From positions 271-26,405 of the forward strand of contig JALWYR010000037.1 of assembly GCA_027003085.1 (NCBI GenBank): a stretch of DNA of 26,135 nt, read 5' to 3'. Position 1 is the first letter of the stretch; each line of letters starts with the position of its first letter. Positions 1 through 8,520 of this stretch are shown here, one piece after another. This DNA comes from Flavobacteriales bacterium. Lineage in GTDB: Bacteria; Bacteroidota; Bacteroidia; Flavobacteriales; Flavobacteriaceae. The position numbers and the translations under genes are program-made. The notes beneath the pieces were generated by a model that had not been told where the DNA came from, ran no database searches, and saw nothing but the letters and a program-made list of their open reading frames with translations.

Positions 1-235
1 TAAAAATCAATACATCCAAATAAAATTACCGGCGACGTGCAAATGCGTAGGTTATACGTTAATGAATAATCTAATCCGCCTCCGTGTAGAGGTGGTTTTA
101 AGGTCTATGAAATGAAAATGCGTGCCGGACCGAGTGGTAATGGGAAGGTAGGGCGCAGCCCGGAGGCGTTCCCATTGGAGTGGAGGGTCGGTTTCCCGAG
201 CGCCCGAAAGGCCGCGAGGGACACGCCCAAAAAAA
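1..235. other. Intergenic region with nested inverted repeats, downstream of ktrA
   Basis: No convincing gene is seen. The GC-rich part (about 121-230) can fold into nested stems: CCGGACC (125-131) with GGTCGG (186-191, one bulge), AATGGGAA (139-146) with TTCCCATT (169-176), and GGGC (151-154) with GCCC (158-161). It could be a structured 3' end of the potassium-transporter transcript, a small RNA on either strand, or a dispersed intergenic repeat. There is no clear T-tract after the hairpins, so it is not called as a terminator. The AT-rich first 120 bases show nothing recognisable. Confidence 0.35.
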
Positions 236-892
236 TTAATCAAAAACCTTTTTGATTTGTTCCTCATCGCCCACCACCAGGATGATATCGCCCTGCGAAA
301 AGCGATAATCGGCATCGCGCAGCAATTGCATGCCATCGGCGGTTTTAAGCATCAAAACGTTGATGTTATGCTTGCGGCGCAGGTCCAAGTCGCGCAAGGT
401 TTTTCCGGCCATGCGTTCCGGCACGCGCACTTCGACAATATAATGATGCTTGTCGATTTCGAATTTTTCCAACAAGTTGGGATAGGAAATACGCTCGGCC
501 AGGCGGCGGGCGGTGGCTACCTCGGGCATAATCACGTCGTCGGCACCGATTTGAAGGAAAATATCCCGTTGAATAAACCGGTTGGCCTTGCCGATAATAT
601 AGGGTACTTTCATTTTTTTCATCAACGCAATGGCCAAAATGACCGCTTCGAGGTTGCTACTCATGGCCAAAACCACGGTGTCGAATTTGTTGATTTCGAT
701 TTTGCGCAGAACATCCTCGTCGGTTACGTCGGCAGTAATAGCCACGGCGACTTCGTCTTGTATGGCATTGACTTTTTTTTCGTCCGAATCGATGGCCATT
801 ACGCTGTGGCCATTGCGCGAAAGTTGAACGGCCAGTTCGAATCCGAACGTGCCCAAACCGATGACAGCGATATCCAATTTATGACGTTGCAT
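236..892 (-). CDS. ktrA: KtrA/TrkA-type potassium channel regulatory subunit (RCK protein)
   Basis: This is the cytosolic NAD(H)/nucleotide-binding regulator of a KtrB/TrkH potassium translocation subunit. The protein is 218 residues from the ATG at 892. A slightly longer frame starts at a TTG at 898, but the ATG is preferred. An N-terminal Rossmann RCK_N domain (about residues 7-125) carries the G12-x-G14-x-x-G17 dinucleotide motif and an acidic residue at D35 at the end of the second strand. An RCK_C domain follows (about 135-218). One RCK_N plus one RCK_C is the KtrA/KtrC size class; classical TrkA is about twice as long. It lies 13 bases after the stop of the membrane subunit gene and is surely co-transcribed with it. 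NCBI-style naming would be TrkA family potassium uptake protein. Confidence 0.93.
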   Translation of the reverse strand: MQRHKLDIAVIGLGTFGFELAVQLSRNGHSVMAIDSDEKKVNAIQDEVAVAITADVTDEDVLRKIEINKFDTVVLAMSSNLEAVILAIALMKKMKVPYIIGKANRFIQRDIFLQIGADDVIMPEVATARRLAERISYPNLLEKFEIDKHHYIVEVRVPERMAGKTLRDLDLRRKHNINVLMLKTADGMQLLRDADYRFSQGDIILVVGDEEQIKKVFD

Positions 893-905
893 AGACAATG
901 GTTTT

Positions 906-2192
906 TTAGAATAATGTTCCTTCGGGATATTTGATAGATGGCTCCTTGCGGCGAATCAAAGTGGCCATAGCAAAGGAAGCCGGCCCTACCCGGCCAATAA
1001 ACATCAGGGCAATGAGCACCCATTTGCCGGCAATGGATAATTGTGGAGTTATACCCAAGGAAAGTCCTACGGTGCCCATGGCCGACACGGCCTCGAAAAG
1101 AGCGTCTTTGAGCGGAATATTATTGTCTTGCAGCAGCAATAAGGTGCCCGAAAAAATCACGGCGAAATAAATTACCGCCGTAGCAAAAGACTTCATGATT
1201 AATCGGAATCCGATACGACGGCGGGAATAAACCACTTCGGTTTTGCCTTTGAGCACCGACAGGATGGAATAGACAATCACAAAAAAGCTGGTGGTTTTGA
1301 TACCGCCACCCGTGGAACCCGGCGATGCGCCTATAAACATCAGCAACATAAGCAGGAAAATAGACGGATAATGCAAAATATTCATATCCACCGAATTAAA
1401 ACCCGCCGTTCGAGCCGTTACCGATTGGAAAATACTGTCGGTAATGCCCAAGTGCCCGCCTTCGAATAAATAAAGCAACAATGCGCCAACCACTATCAGC
1501 CAGGCGGTAGTGAGAAGAACAACACGAGAATGTAAACTCAAACGGTGCCTGCGCTTGCGAAATAACATCAATTCGAAAATCACATAATAACCCAAACCAC
1601 CCATAACAATCAATCCGGCAATGGTGAATTTTATCAGGGGATTCAAGCCGGTTACACTGGAATCGAAGGTAGAAAATCCGGCGTTGCAAAATGCCGAAAC
1701 GGCATGAAACAAACCGTGCCAAGCGGCTTGCCCGGGTGAAAATCCTTCGTAAAGAAAACCGGCCGTTAATAAAAGGAATCCGATAAACTCGGTAACAAAG
1801 GTGATTTTGAGAATGTTTTGGAGCAAATGGGAACCTTCGTAGAAGGAAGATTCTTGCAGTGTCGAAAATTTGACCCTATCGCGCAACCGCAATTGACCAC
1901 GCAGGGCAAGCATAAACGACGATGTAAAAGTCATAATGCCAATGGCGCCCAACTGCATAAGCAACAAAAGCGCCAGTTGTCCCCAGAAATTAAAACCCGT
2001 TGTAGAGACGGTGGTTAAACCTGTTACGCAAACGGCGGAGGTGGATTCGAAAACGGCATCGGTAAAGGTTAGCCCGTCAAGGTGTTGCACCGGAGGGAGC
2101 AAAAGCAAAATACTCCCCAGCATGATGAGCCATCCGAAGGATAATATCAACGAATGCCAGGGATTGAGCCGGTTGCGAATTCGGGTCCACAT
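906..2192 (-). CDS. ktrB: KtrB/TrkH-family potassium uptake membrane subunit
   Basis: This is the integral inner-membrane potassium translocation subunit (428 residues, in the KtrB size range). The four pore-loop repeats of the SKT superfamily can be read directly: SAVCVTGLTTV near residue 52, SAFCNAGFS near 167, VTARTAGFNSVD near 260 and SAMGTVGLSLG near 370, each with the expected central glycine of the selectivity filter. The conserved SPGSTGGGIKT segment sits after the third pore, where family members form the intramembrane gate. About eight transmembrane segments plus pore helices are visible. It is the first gene of a two-gene operon with the RCK regulator. A promoter-like box lies just upstream at 2212-2219. 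Confidence 0.95.
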   Translation of the reverse strand: MWTRIRNRLNPWHSLILSFGWLIMLGSILLLLPPVQHLDGLTFTDAVFESTSAVCVTGLTTVSTTGFNFWGQLALLLLMQLGAIGIMTFTSSFMLALRGQLRLRDRVKFSTLQESSFYEGSHLLQNILKITFVTEFIGFLLLTAGFLYEGFSPGQAAWHGLFHAVSAFCNAGFSTFDSSVTGLNPLIKFTIAGLIVMGGLGYYVIFELMLFRKRRHRLSLHSRVVLLTTAWLIVVGALLLYLFEGGHLGITDSIFQSVTARTAGFNSVDMNILHYPSIFLLMLLMFIGASPGSTGGGIKTTSFFVIVYSILSVLKGKTEVVYSRRRIGFRLIMKSFATAVIYFAVIFSGTLLLLQDNNIPLKDALFEAVSAMGTVGLSLGITPQLSIAGKWVLIALMFIGRVGPASFAMATLIRRKEPSIKYPEGTLF

Positions 2193-2211
2193 AGCTTTGT
2201 GGCTAACATCA

Positions 2212-2219
2212 CAAAACTA
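2212..2219 (-). promoter_or_regulatory. Candidate -7 box for the ktrBA operon
   Basis: On the minus strand this reads TAGTTTTG, matching the Bacteroidota -7 consensus TAnnTTTG, and would start transcription about 14 bases before the ktrB ATG. No clear TTTG -33 element is seen at 19-20 bases; TTTC is the nearest. An 8-base palindrome TGCTAGCA lies just upstream at 2227-2234. Confidence 0.4.
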
Positions 2220-2260
2220 AGCAATATGCTAGCATTTAGAAACAGCAAACGACATAAAAA

Positions 2261-3184
2261 TTAACTTTCGTTTTCTTGCCCCGGAAGTGGATCTTGAATA
2301 ATATAAAAATGCGGCTCTTTGCGGGAATATTCCGGTTGAAGGTTTACGTGGTTGATGTTGAATTCCTTTTGGAGAATTTGCTCGATTTGTTCGCAAATAC
2401 GATCGAATTCCGAGAGTCGTATGTCGTTTTTGAAAGCGATGTGGGCTTCGAAATGGGTTTCGTTTTCGTTGAGTTGCCAAATATGAATATGATGGATGTT
2501 TTTGATGCCCGGCAATTGGGTTAGCCGGCGGTTGATGTCGTTGATTTGAACATCTTTGGGGGCAAATTGCATGAGAATACCGAAGGATTCGTACCAGAGT
2601 TTGGCGCCCAAATAAATCAAATAGGCGGCAATGGCCGTTGCCAGCAGGGCGTCAATGCCATAGAAGCCGTAAAAACGCATAATCAAACCGCCGATGAGTA
2701 CGGCTACCGATGTAAGCATATCGGAAAACAAATGCCAGTAGGCCGCACGCATGTTAAGGTTTCCTTTGGCACCATGGCTGAGCAAAAGCACGCTAATGCC
2801 ATTGGCCAAGATGGACAACAAAGCAAGCCAGATGACCAAACCCGATTCTACGGGCTGCGGATGCAACCAGCGCCCCACCGATTCCACAATCAAATAAACG
2901 GACACACCTATCAACGTGGCCGCATTGATAAAGGCCGCCACAATTTCGGCCCGTTTGTAGCCATAGGTTTGGCGGATATTTTGCCTTCGGGTACGGGATA
3001 CGCGGTGGGCGATATAGGCAATAAGCAATGCCAGTACATCGGAAAAATTATGCAAGGCATCGGAAAGCAGTGCCACACTGCCCGACCATAACCCGCCGAT
3101 AATTTCACCTACGGTGATCAGCACATTGAGCAGTACCGTGTAGGTAAGTTTCCGGCCCGACAAATCGTGGTGATGATGTCCCAT
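2261..3184 (-). CDS. Cation diffusion facilitator family (CzcD/ZitB-like) metal efflux transporter
   Basis: This is an inner-membrane divalent-metal/proton antiporter, most likely exporting Zn2+ (307 residues). A short His-rich start (GHHHHD) precedes six predicted transmembrane helices. The metal-site motifs of the CDF family are present: D42-A-L-H45-N-F-S-D49 in TM2 and H151-L-F-S-D155 in TM5, the HxxxD pairs of zinc-type members. The cytoplasmic C-terminal domain (about 205-295) contains HHIHIWQLNENE, typical of the metal-sensing ferredoxin-like fold. The gene follows the susCD terminator and lies 68 bases upstream of ktrB on the same strand. Fe/Mn-type CDFs usually have DxxxD pairs, so zinc is favoured, but specificity is an inference. 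Confidence 0.93.
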   Translation of the reverse strand: MGHHHHDLSGRKLTYTVLLNVLITVGEIIGGLWSGSVALLSDALHNFSDVLALLIAYIAHRVSRTRRQNIRQTYGYKRAEIVAAFINAATLIGVSVYLIVESVGRWLHPQPVESGLVIWLALLSILANGISVLLLSHGAKGNLNMRAAYWHLFSDMLTSVAVLIGGLIMRFYGFYGIDALLATAIAAYLIYLGAKLWYESFGILMQFAPKDVQINDINRRLTQLPGIKNIHHIHIWQLNENETHFEAHIAFKNDIRLSEFDRICEQIEQILQKEFNINHVNLQPEYSRKEPHFYIIQDPLPGQENES

Positions 3185-3214
3185 GTGGCAAAATTAGTTT
3201 ATTTGCCGTATAAG

Positions 3215-3246
3215 AAAAAACCGCCCCGCAGGGGGACGGTTTTTTT
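3215..3246 (-). terminator. Intrinsic terminator between susCD and the CDF gene
   Basis: The minus-strand RNA folds into CCG, bulged U, CCCC, loop CUGC, GGGG, CGG (3239 to 3221), followed by six U residues. The other side is also flanked by a T-run on the plus strand (3240-3246), so it could act in both directions. It ends the susC-susD transcript. Confidence 0.85.
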
Positions 3247-3267
3247 GAAGGATATTGGTTGCCGGAA

Positions 3268-4725
3268 TTATTGGAACAACCACAGGGGTTGCCAATATTC
3301 GGTGATTTGGTCGATGTTGGGATTACGTTGCGTTTCGCTTTCGGGATAAACCGCCCGGGCGGGCCATTCGTTGGCCGGAATTTCCGTGGAGCGGTTCATG
3401 GGGTAATCCAGGTCGGTAAAGATGTTGGCATCATAATCGTAGCGACGGATATCCGTCCAGGGTTCGGGGCTCAGAATCAAAGCAATGTACTTTTGATTCA
3501 TGATGTGTTCCAAATCCAGCGAAGCGGCATTACCGCCCAAGCCCACGGATGCTTCGGCCAGGTAGGCGGTTTGATCGGCAGCGTCAACACCCAGTTTGTC
3601 CATGCTTGCGGTGATGCCTTCGATATAGGCGTCATAGGCGGCTTGGGTAGCACCATTGAGCAGGAATTGTGCTTCGGCTTCGATGAATTTGGCTTCCTGG
3701 TAGGAAAGCAATACGATAGGACCGTCTTCGGCCGAATAGAAGTTATCGGCCAGGTCGGCAGTGGCAGGCTGACCATTGGAATCATTACCTCCACTTCCGT
3801 TAACAGCACCGGTATAAACGCCCGTGCCACCTACGTCGGCAATCAAAGGCAAACGCGGGTCAACAGTAATACCCGTAAAAGTATAATCGGTACCGTTCAT
3901 TTTGTCAATCAGTTGTTCACCCCACAACACGCTCAGGTTGCCCGTACGACGGGCGGCAACTACGCTGGTGTACCAAGGGTTGCGGTAGGTTGCATCATAG
4001 AATACCTGCAAATCGTCGTCGTTGGACGTAAAACCGTTTTGCAGGGCGGCCAAAGCATCGGATGCGGCCGAAGAACTACGTTTGGTCATATGAATATAGA
4101 GGCGGGCTTTAAGGGTATAAGCCGCTTTGATCCATTTGTCCAAGTCGCCGCCGTAGATGATATCTTCGGAACCGGGTTCGATGCCGTTGCCGGGTGCTTG
4201 GAGGTTGGCAATGGCTTCGTCCAACAGGTTGAGCAAGGCCGGATAGATATCCTGCATGGCATCGGGTTTGGGATAAAGGTTATCGGCGCCTTGTGCAGCT
4301 TCGGAGTAAGGAATATCACCCCACTGGTCGGTGGCCATTTGTACGGCTAACGCTTGGATAACCTGTGCAATGCCCAAGTAGTGCTTATTACCGGATTCGC
4401 CGGCTTTCTTTTTGATAATCATCAAGTTGTTCAAAATATTATTATAGAGCCGGTACCAGGCACTACCGAGCGAGATACGTTCGTGGGTATCTGCACCGCC
4501 AATATGATAACTGGCGATTTGCTGATCGTATTCACCGATATAGCGCGCAATGTTATATTGCATATCGGCCAATTTAACTTCCACATAAGGAAGTTGGGTT
4601 TGGATACTCACCTGATCTTCGCCAATATAGCGCGACGGAACATTGACGTCAAAGAAGTTTTCCTTACAACTATTGAGCGCAAGGAGGGTGAATATCATCA
4701 GAATACTGAATTTTATCTTTTTCAT
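3268..4725 (-). CDS. SusD/RagB-family nutrient-binding outer-membrane lipoprotein
   Basis: This is the surface lipoprotein lid that pairs with a SusC-like TonB-dependent channel to capture a glycan, peptide or other large nutrient. It has 485 residues. A lipoprotein signal peptide ends in LNSC with C20 as the lipidated cysteine. Tetratricopeptide-like helices follow, including GIAQVIQALAVQMATDQWGD (about 117-136), which resembles the SusD-like_2 subfamily. The C-terminal part includes ILSPEPWTDIRRYD. It begins 18 bases after the susC stop and ends before a strong terminator. No glycosidase, peptidase or sensor/ECF-sigma pair lies next to it, so the substrate cannot be told from context. SusD_2-type pairs are often not linked to polysaccharide utilisation loci. 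Confidence 0.95.
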   Translation of the reverse strand: MKKIKFSILMIFTLLALNSCKENFFDVNVPSRYIGEDQVSIQTQLPYVEVKLADMQYNIARYIGEYDQQIASYHIGGADTHERISLGSAWYRLYNNILNNLMIIKKKAGESGNKHYLGIAQVIQALAVQMATDQWGDIPYSEAAQGADNLYPKPDAMQDIYPALLNLLDEAIANLQAPGNGIEPGSEDIIYGGDLDKWIKAAYTLKARLYIHMTKRSSSAASDALAALQNGFTSNDDDLQVFYDATYRNPWYTSVVAARRTGNLSVLWGEQLIDKMNGTDYTFTGITVDPRLPLIADVGGTGVYTGAVNGSGGNDSNGQPATADLADNFYSAEDGPIVLLSYQEAKFIEAEAQFLLNGATQAAYDAYIEGITASMDKLGVDAADQTAYLAEASVGLGGNAASLDLEHIMNQKYIALILSPEPWTDIRRYDYDANIFTDLDYPMNRSTEIPANEWPARAVYPESETQRNPNIDQITEYWQPLWLFQ

Positions 4726-4743
4726 AATCTTGAATTTTACAAA

Positions 4744-7700
4744 TTAGAAATCAACATTCAGTCCGAAACTGAAATTGGTTGTCAACGGTGTGCTGTAACC
4801 GATAAATCCGTAACTGTTACTACCGGCTGCATAAGTTGTTCCCTCGGGGTCCCAACCTTGGTTTTTGGACCAGAGTACGTAATTACTCATGCTCAGATCA
4901 AAACGGACTCGCTTAACAAACGTATCGTTTAACCATTTTTTTGGTAAGCTGTACGACACATACAAATTACGCAGCTTAAACCATGATCCGTCTTCGAGCA
5001 TGGTTTCGGCAGCCCAGGTATTACGGGAATAGCGATACCAATATTCGTTCAGGGTTGCCGGTGTGGTATTGGGCACATAACCACCGCTGCCGTCTTCTTG
5101 AACACCCTCCCAGAGTTTTTCCACATAACGTTCTTCGGTGGCTATGGCATTTCCGTTACGGATGGCGGTACGACGAAAATCATCAAATACATCGCCACCT
5201 TTTTTGTATTCAAGCAAGAATCCGAAGGACACGTTGCCAACATGGAAATGGTTACCCACACTAGCGACCCAATCGGGGAAGGCATTACCTACCAATTTAC
5301 GTTCGGACCAATCGATTTGCGGACGTCCGCGGGAATCCAAAATCAATTGTCCGTCATCGGTATATTTCCACGTATATCCGTAGAGCGAGCCCAGATAATC
5401 GCCTTTATACACTTTATTAATAATAACGGGAGTAGTTCCAGATGCATAAAGTATTCCATCCTGAATATTTTCATCCAATTCTATAACCTTACCGTTACCT
5501 GTGGCATAATTTACGGTAGTACGCCATGAAAAATTATCATTGGTAATCCAGTAGGCCGAAAGCATCAATTCATCGCCCCACTTATGAAATTTACCCACAT
5601 TGCGGTATACCGATGATAATCCGCTTGAATAAGGAACAGAAACTCTGTATAACAAGTCCTGATTAATAACATCATAGTGGGTATAGTCGATACGGAATTT
5701 GTTGTCGAAGAACCGAAGGTCGAAACCTATTTCCCGGGTACTTTGCTTTTCGGGGCGGGCATTGGGATCACCAATTGCCGTTAATCTCAGTGTTCCGGGA
5801 ACACCACCCGGAAGGGTATTATTCAATATGTAGAATGAACCCAAGCGACCCGGCGCGGCTTCCTTACCTACTTGGCCGTACGCCAGACGCAATTTACCGA
5901 ATGAGAAATATTCCTGATTTTTATCTATCCAATCATTAAAGATAAAGGACAAACTTGCCGAAGGATAGAAATAGGAACGGTTTTGCGAAGCAAAGGTCGA
6001 ACTCCAATCATTACGCGCCGTAAAGTCCAGGAACAAACGATCTTTAAGGTCAAAACGGAGGTCGGAATACAAGCCCACCAATCGATGACGACGGGTATTT
6101 TCATAGCTGAATAAATTGGTGGTATTGGATATATGATTGAAGTCGGGTATAATCAAACCCTCGCCGCGAATAGATTCATAGGAGGATTTTTTGGCAAAAG
6201 CTTCACCCCCCACACTAAAATGAACTTGAATATCTTTGGACAGGTCTTTATCGTAATTCAACAAAACATTGCCATAGATTTGATGGAATCGGTAATTGGC
6301 ATCATAAACAAATCCATGTACCTGAGTACCTACATCCAGATCCGGTGGTACAAAACGATTGCGTGCATCATTAAACGCATCCACGCCACCACGGAAAGTC
6401 AAATTCCAATTTTGAGTAAAATCATAGCGTAATTTTAAACTGTTGACAAAACGGTTTACCTCGGAATTCAAGCCACTTACATCGGCAAAATATCGCGGAT
6501 TGTCAATCCAATAAGGGGTATAGTTCCAGGATTTACCGTTAGGGCCGAATTCCCTGTCCAGCGGAACGGAAGTACTCCAATAGGCCAAGGAGCTCATGAT
6601 GGATTTATCCCCGTTGTTTGGCAACTTACTACGAGTATAGATATAATTGGATGACAATTCCACATTAACCTTTTTGGAAATTTGATAATCGCCGCGAATG
6701 CGGAAAGTAGTTCTGTTGTACTTGGTAAACGGAACAATACTTTTGGCATTTACATTGGACAGGGAAAAATAATAGTTGTATTTGTCCTGGCCACCGCGAA
6801 CGCTGAAATTGTTGTCATAAGTTATACCGGTTCGGAACAATTCTTTATAAATATTATGGAAGCGGATGGAAGGATCGTTATCCTCGGCATAACTGGGTCC
6901 CCAGGTGTGGAAGGAATAAGAAGTATTGGGGTTGATGATCCAAACCCCTTTTCCATCTCCGTAATCCCTCGGTTGGTTAGGCACAATGTTTGGATTGTTT
7001 GGATCCAACGTAATTTTAGCCGCCCGGCGGTATCCTTCACGCCATTTGGTTTGGGGTTGGAACCATTTAGTTATTTGATTGGTTGTTATTTTGGAGGAGA
7101 ACGTAAAGGTTGGAGTTCCTTTCAATCCTTTTTTGGTAGTAATAAGAATAACACCATTTGCACCACGTACGCCGTAGAGCGATGTAGCGGCGGCACCTTT
7201 AAGTACCGTTACACTTTGAATATCGTCCGGATTAATATCTAAACCACGGTTTGCAAACGAAAATTGGTTGGCTGAGTTCGGTGCATTGGAACCCGCACTC
7301 GGCAGAACATTTCCGTATGCGATTTCATTGGAAACGGGCACTCCGTCTATTACAATCAACGGTTGATTGCTTTGTTCGGGATCGAGGGATGTAACACCCC
7401 GGATGAGAATATCCACTCCGGCTCCGGGGGTACCCGAAGTCTGATTAATGGTTACACCCGCCACTTCACCTTTAACCGCATTAAAAATATCAGTTTCCGG
7501 CGTTTTCAGCTTGGCGGTGCTGATTTCCTGTATGGAATATCCAATGGCCTTTTCCTGCTTTTTGATACCCATGGCGGTGATGACCACCTTGTTGAGGGTT
7601 TCGGCCGAAGGAACCATCGTAACGTTGTAAGTTCCGGCTTTGCCAATGGTGATTTCCTTGGTCTTATAGCCAAGGTAGGAAAATTGCAAAACGCTACCCA

Positions 7701-7893
7701 AGGGAACCGAGATTTTGTACCGGCCGTCAAAGTCGGTGGCGGTTCCTTTTTGGGTGCCTTTTACCAGTACGTTTACTCCGGGGAGAGGCTCCCCGTTTTC
7801 GTCGGTAACCGTACCTTGTACCGCTACTTCTTGGGCCCACATAAAAAGCCCAACAAACATAGCGAACAGTGCGGAGGTAATTTTGTATCGCAT
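4744..7893 (-). CDS. SusC/RagA-family TonB-linked outer-membrane transporter
   Basis: This is a TonB-dependent 22-strand barrel that imports the ligand presented by its SusD partner. At 1049 residues it is of usual family length. A signal peptide (about 1-20, ending near MWAQ) is followed by a carboxypeptidase-regulatory-like domain (about 23-100; QGTVTDENGEPLPGVNVLVK is diagnostic). The plug domain (about 110-250) contains GVTINQTSGTPGAG, DILIRG, PLIVIDGVPVS and the SusC signature TVLKGAAATSLYGVRGANGV. The beta-barrel ends in FSFGLNVDF with a terminal aromatic, as expected for BAM recognition. It is the first gene of the susCD operon and a promoter-like element lies just upstream. Confidence 0.97.
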   Translation of the reverse strand: MRYKITSALFAMFVGLFMWAQEVAVQGTVTDENGEPLPGVNVLVKGTQKGTATDFDGRYKISVPLGSVLQFSYLGYKTKEITIGKAGTYNVTMVPSAETLNKVVITAMGIKKQEKAIGYSIQEISTAKLKTPETDIFNAVKGEVAGVTINQTSGTPGAGVDILIRGVTSLDPEQSNQPLIVIDGVPVSNEIAYGNVLPSAGSNAPNSANQFSFANRGLDINPDDIQSVTVLKGAAATSLYGVRGANGVILITTKKGLKGTPTFTFSSKITTNQITKWFQPQTKWREGYRRAAKITLDPNNPNIVPNQPRDYGDGKGVWIINPNTSYSFHTWGPSYAEDNDPSIRFHNIYKELFRTGITYDNNFSVRGGQDKYNYYFSLSNVNAKSIVPFTKYNRTTFRIRGDYQISKKVNVELSSNYIYTRSKLPNNGDKSIMSSLAYWSTSVPLDREFGPNGKSWNYTPYWIDNPRYFADVSGLNSEVNRFVNSLKLRYDFTQNWNLTFRGGVDAFNDARNRFVPPDLDVGTQVHGFVYDANYRFHQIYGNVLLNYDKDLSKDIQVHFSVGGEAFAKKSSYESIRGEGLIIPDFNHISNTTNLFSYENTRRHRLVGLYSDLRFDLKDRLFLDFTARNDWSSTFASQNRSYFYPSASLSFIFNDWIDKNQEYFSFGKLRLAYGQVGKEAAPGRLGSFYILNNTLPGGVPGTLRLTAIGDPNARPEKQSTREIGFDLRFFDNKFRIDYTHYDVINQDLLYRVSVPYSSGLSSVYRNVGKFHKWGDELMLSAYWITNDNFSWRTTVNYATGNGKVIELDENIQDGILYASGTTPVIINKVYKGDYLGSLYGYTWKYTDDGQLILDSRGRPQIDWSERKLVGNAFPDWVASVGNHFHVGNVSFGFLLEYKKGGDVFDDFRRTAIRNGNAIATEERYVEKLWEGVQEDGSGGYVPNTTPATLNEYWYRYSRNTWAAETMLEDGSWFKLRNLYVSYSLPKKWLNDTFVKRVRFDLSMSNYVLWSKNQGWDPEGTTYAAGSNSYGFIGYSTPLTTNFSFGLNVDF

Positions 7894-7916
7894 AACACTT
7901 AGGGTTTAAGTTGAAG

Positions 7917-7947
7917 TAAATATACTATTTCTTAAATACAAAAACAA
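7917..7947 (-). promoter_or_regulatory. Candidate promoter of the susCD operon
   Basis: On the minus strand a TTG (7947-7945) is followed after 20 bases by TATATTTA (7924-7917), close to the Bacteroidota pattern TTTG-N19/20-TAnnTTTG. Transcription would start about 17 bases upstream of the susC ATG at 7893. Confidence 0.45.
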
Positions 7948-8001
7948 TGATTTTTCAAAAAAATCCTGCTAAATCCATGAAATGTTCAAACCTATTGACA
8001 A

Positions 8002-8334
8002 TCATTCTTCTTTAAACTTTACAGCGGTTCCATATGCCAAAATTTCCGATGCACCTTGCATGATCATCGAAGTGGTCATACGCACATTTACTATGGCATC
8101 GGCGCCCATTTCACGACCATGCGCAATCATCCGTTGGAGGGCCTGTTCCCGCGACTTGGCTTGCAGTTTGGTGTATTCCGATATTTCGCCGCCGACCAGA
8201 TTTTTCAAACCGGCAAAAAAGTCGTTTACAAACATTCGGGCACGAACGGTACTCCCGCGAGCAATGCCCAACACTTCCCCGATTTCACGGCCGGGAACCG
8301 TTTCGGTGGTTGTAACTAAAATTCGTTTTTCCAT
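8002..8334 (-). CDS. YbjQ family (DUF74) protein
   Basis: This is a small cytosolic protein of 110 residues, the usual family length. Family features are ILVTTTETVPG at the N-terminus, GEVLGIARGSTVRAR, the central LVGGEISEYTKL, ARREQAL-type helix residues (here SREQALQRM) and the C-terminal GADAIVNVRMTTS followed by AYGTAV. Members form pentameric rings; the family (PF01906) has been called putative heavy-metal-binding, but no function is firmly established. It has its own promoter-like element and lies downstream of the nrdJ terminator, so it is probably a single-gene unit. Confidence 0.93.
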   Translation of the reverse strand: MEKRILVTTTETVPGREIGEVLGIARGSTVRARMFVNDFFAGLKNLVGGEISEYTKLQAKSREQALQRMIAHGREMGADAIVNVRMTTSMIMQGASEILAYGTAVKFKEE

Positions 8335-8350
8335 AACTTTTGCTTTTTGA

Positions 8351-8380
8351 TAAAAATAAAGAAAATTCTACACATCCAAA
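8351..8380 (-). promoter_or_regulatory. Candidate promoter of the ybjQ-like gene
   Basis: On the minus strand TTTG (8380-8377) is followed after 18 bases by TATTTTTA (8358-8351), near the Bacteroidota consensus. It lies 17 bases from the ATG at 8334. Confidence 0.45.
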
Positions 8381-8470
8381 AGAATTTTGGCCGGATTTCA
8401 CGCATTAAATTAGATTATTCATTACAAGGATTTTCCCATAATTTGAGCTTAAAACAATTATTGAACAAAT

Positions 8471-8494
8471 AAAAAAGCCCCAGAATATGGGGCT
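8471..8494 (-). terminator. Intrinsic terminator of nrdJ
   Basis: The minus strand reads AGCCCC, seven-base loop, GGGGCT and then a run of T. It begins about 27 bases after the nrdJ stop. Confidence 0.85.
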
Positions 8495-8520
8495 ATGGTT
8501 AGATTTTCCTATATGTGAAA

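Noticed and set aside
60..75. 16-base inverted match between 60-75 and 8409-8424
   Set aside because: The sequence is AT-rich, and a match of this length is near what chance allows when both strands of 26 kb are compared. The flanks do not match.
52..336. Minus-strand 94-codon frame at the left edge
   Set aside because: It overlaps the end of ktrA in another frame and runs through the inverted-repeat region; there is no family resemblance or start context.
3189..3196. TAATTTTG box before the CDF gene as a promoter
   Set aside because: It matches the -7 consensus, but the predicted start would fall on the ATG itself, implying a leaderless message.
3259..4350. Long plus-strand open frame (363 codons) opposite susD
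   Set aside because: It is a shadow of the clearly coding susD gene; the translation shows no domain.
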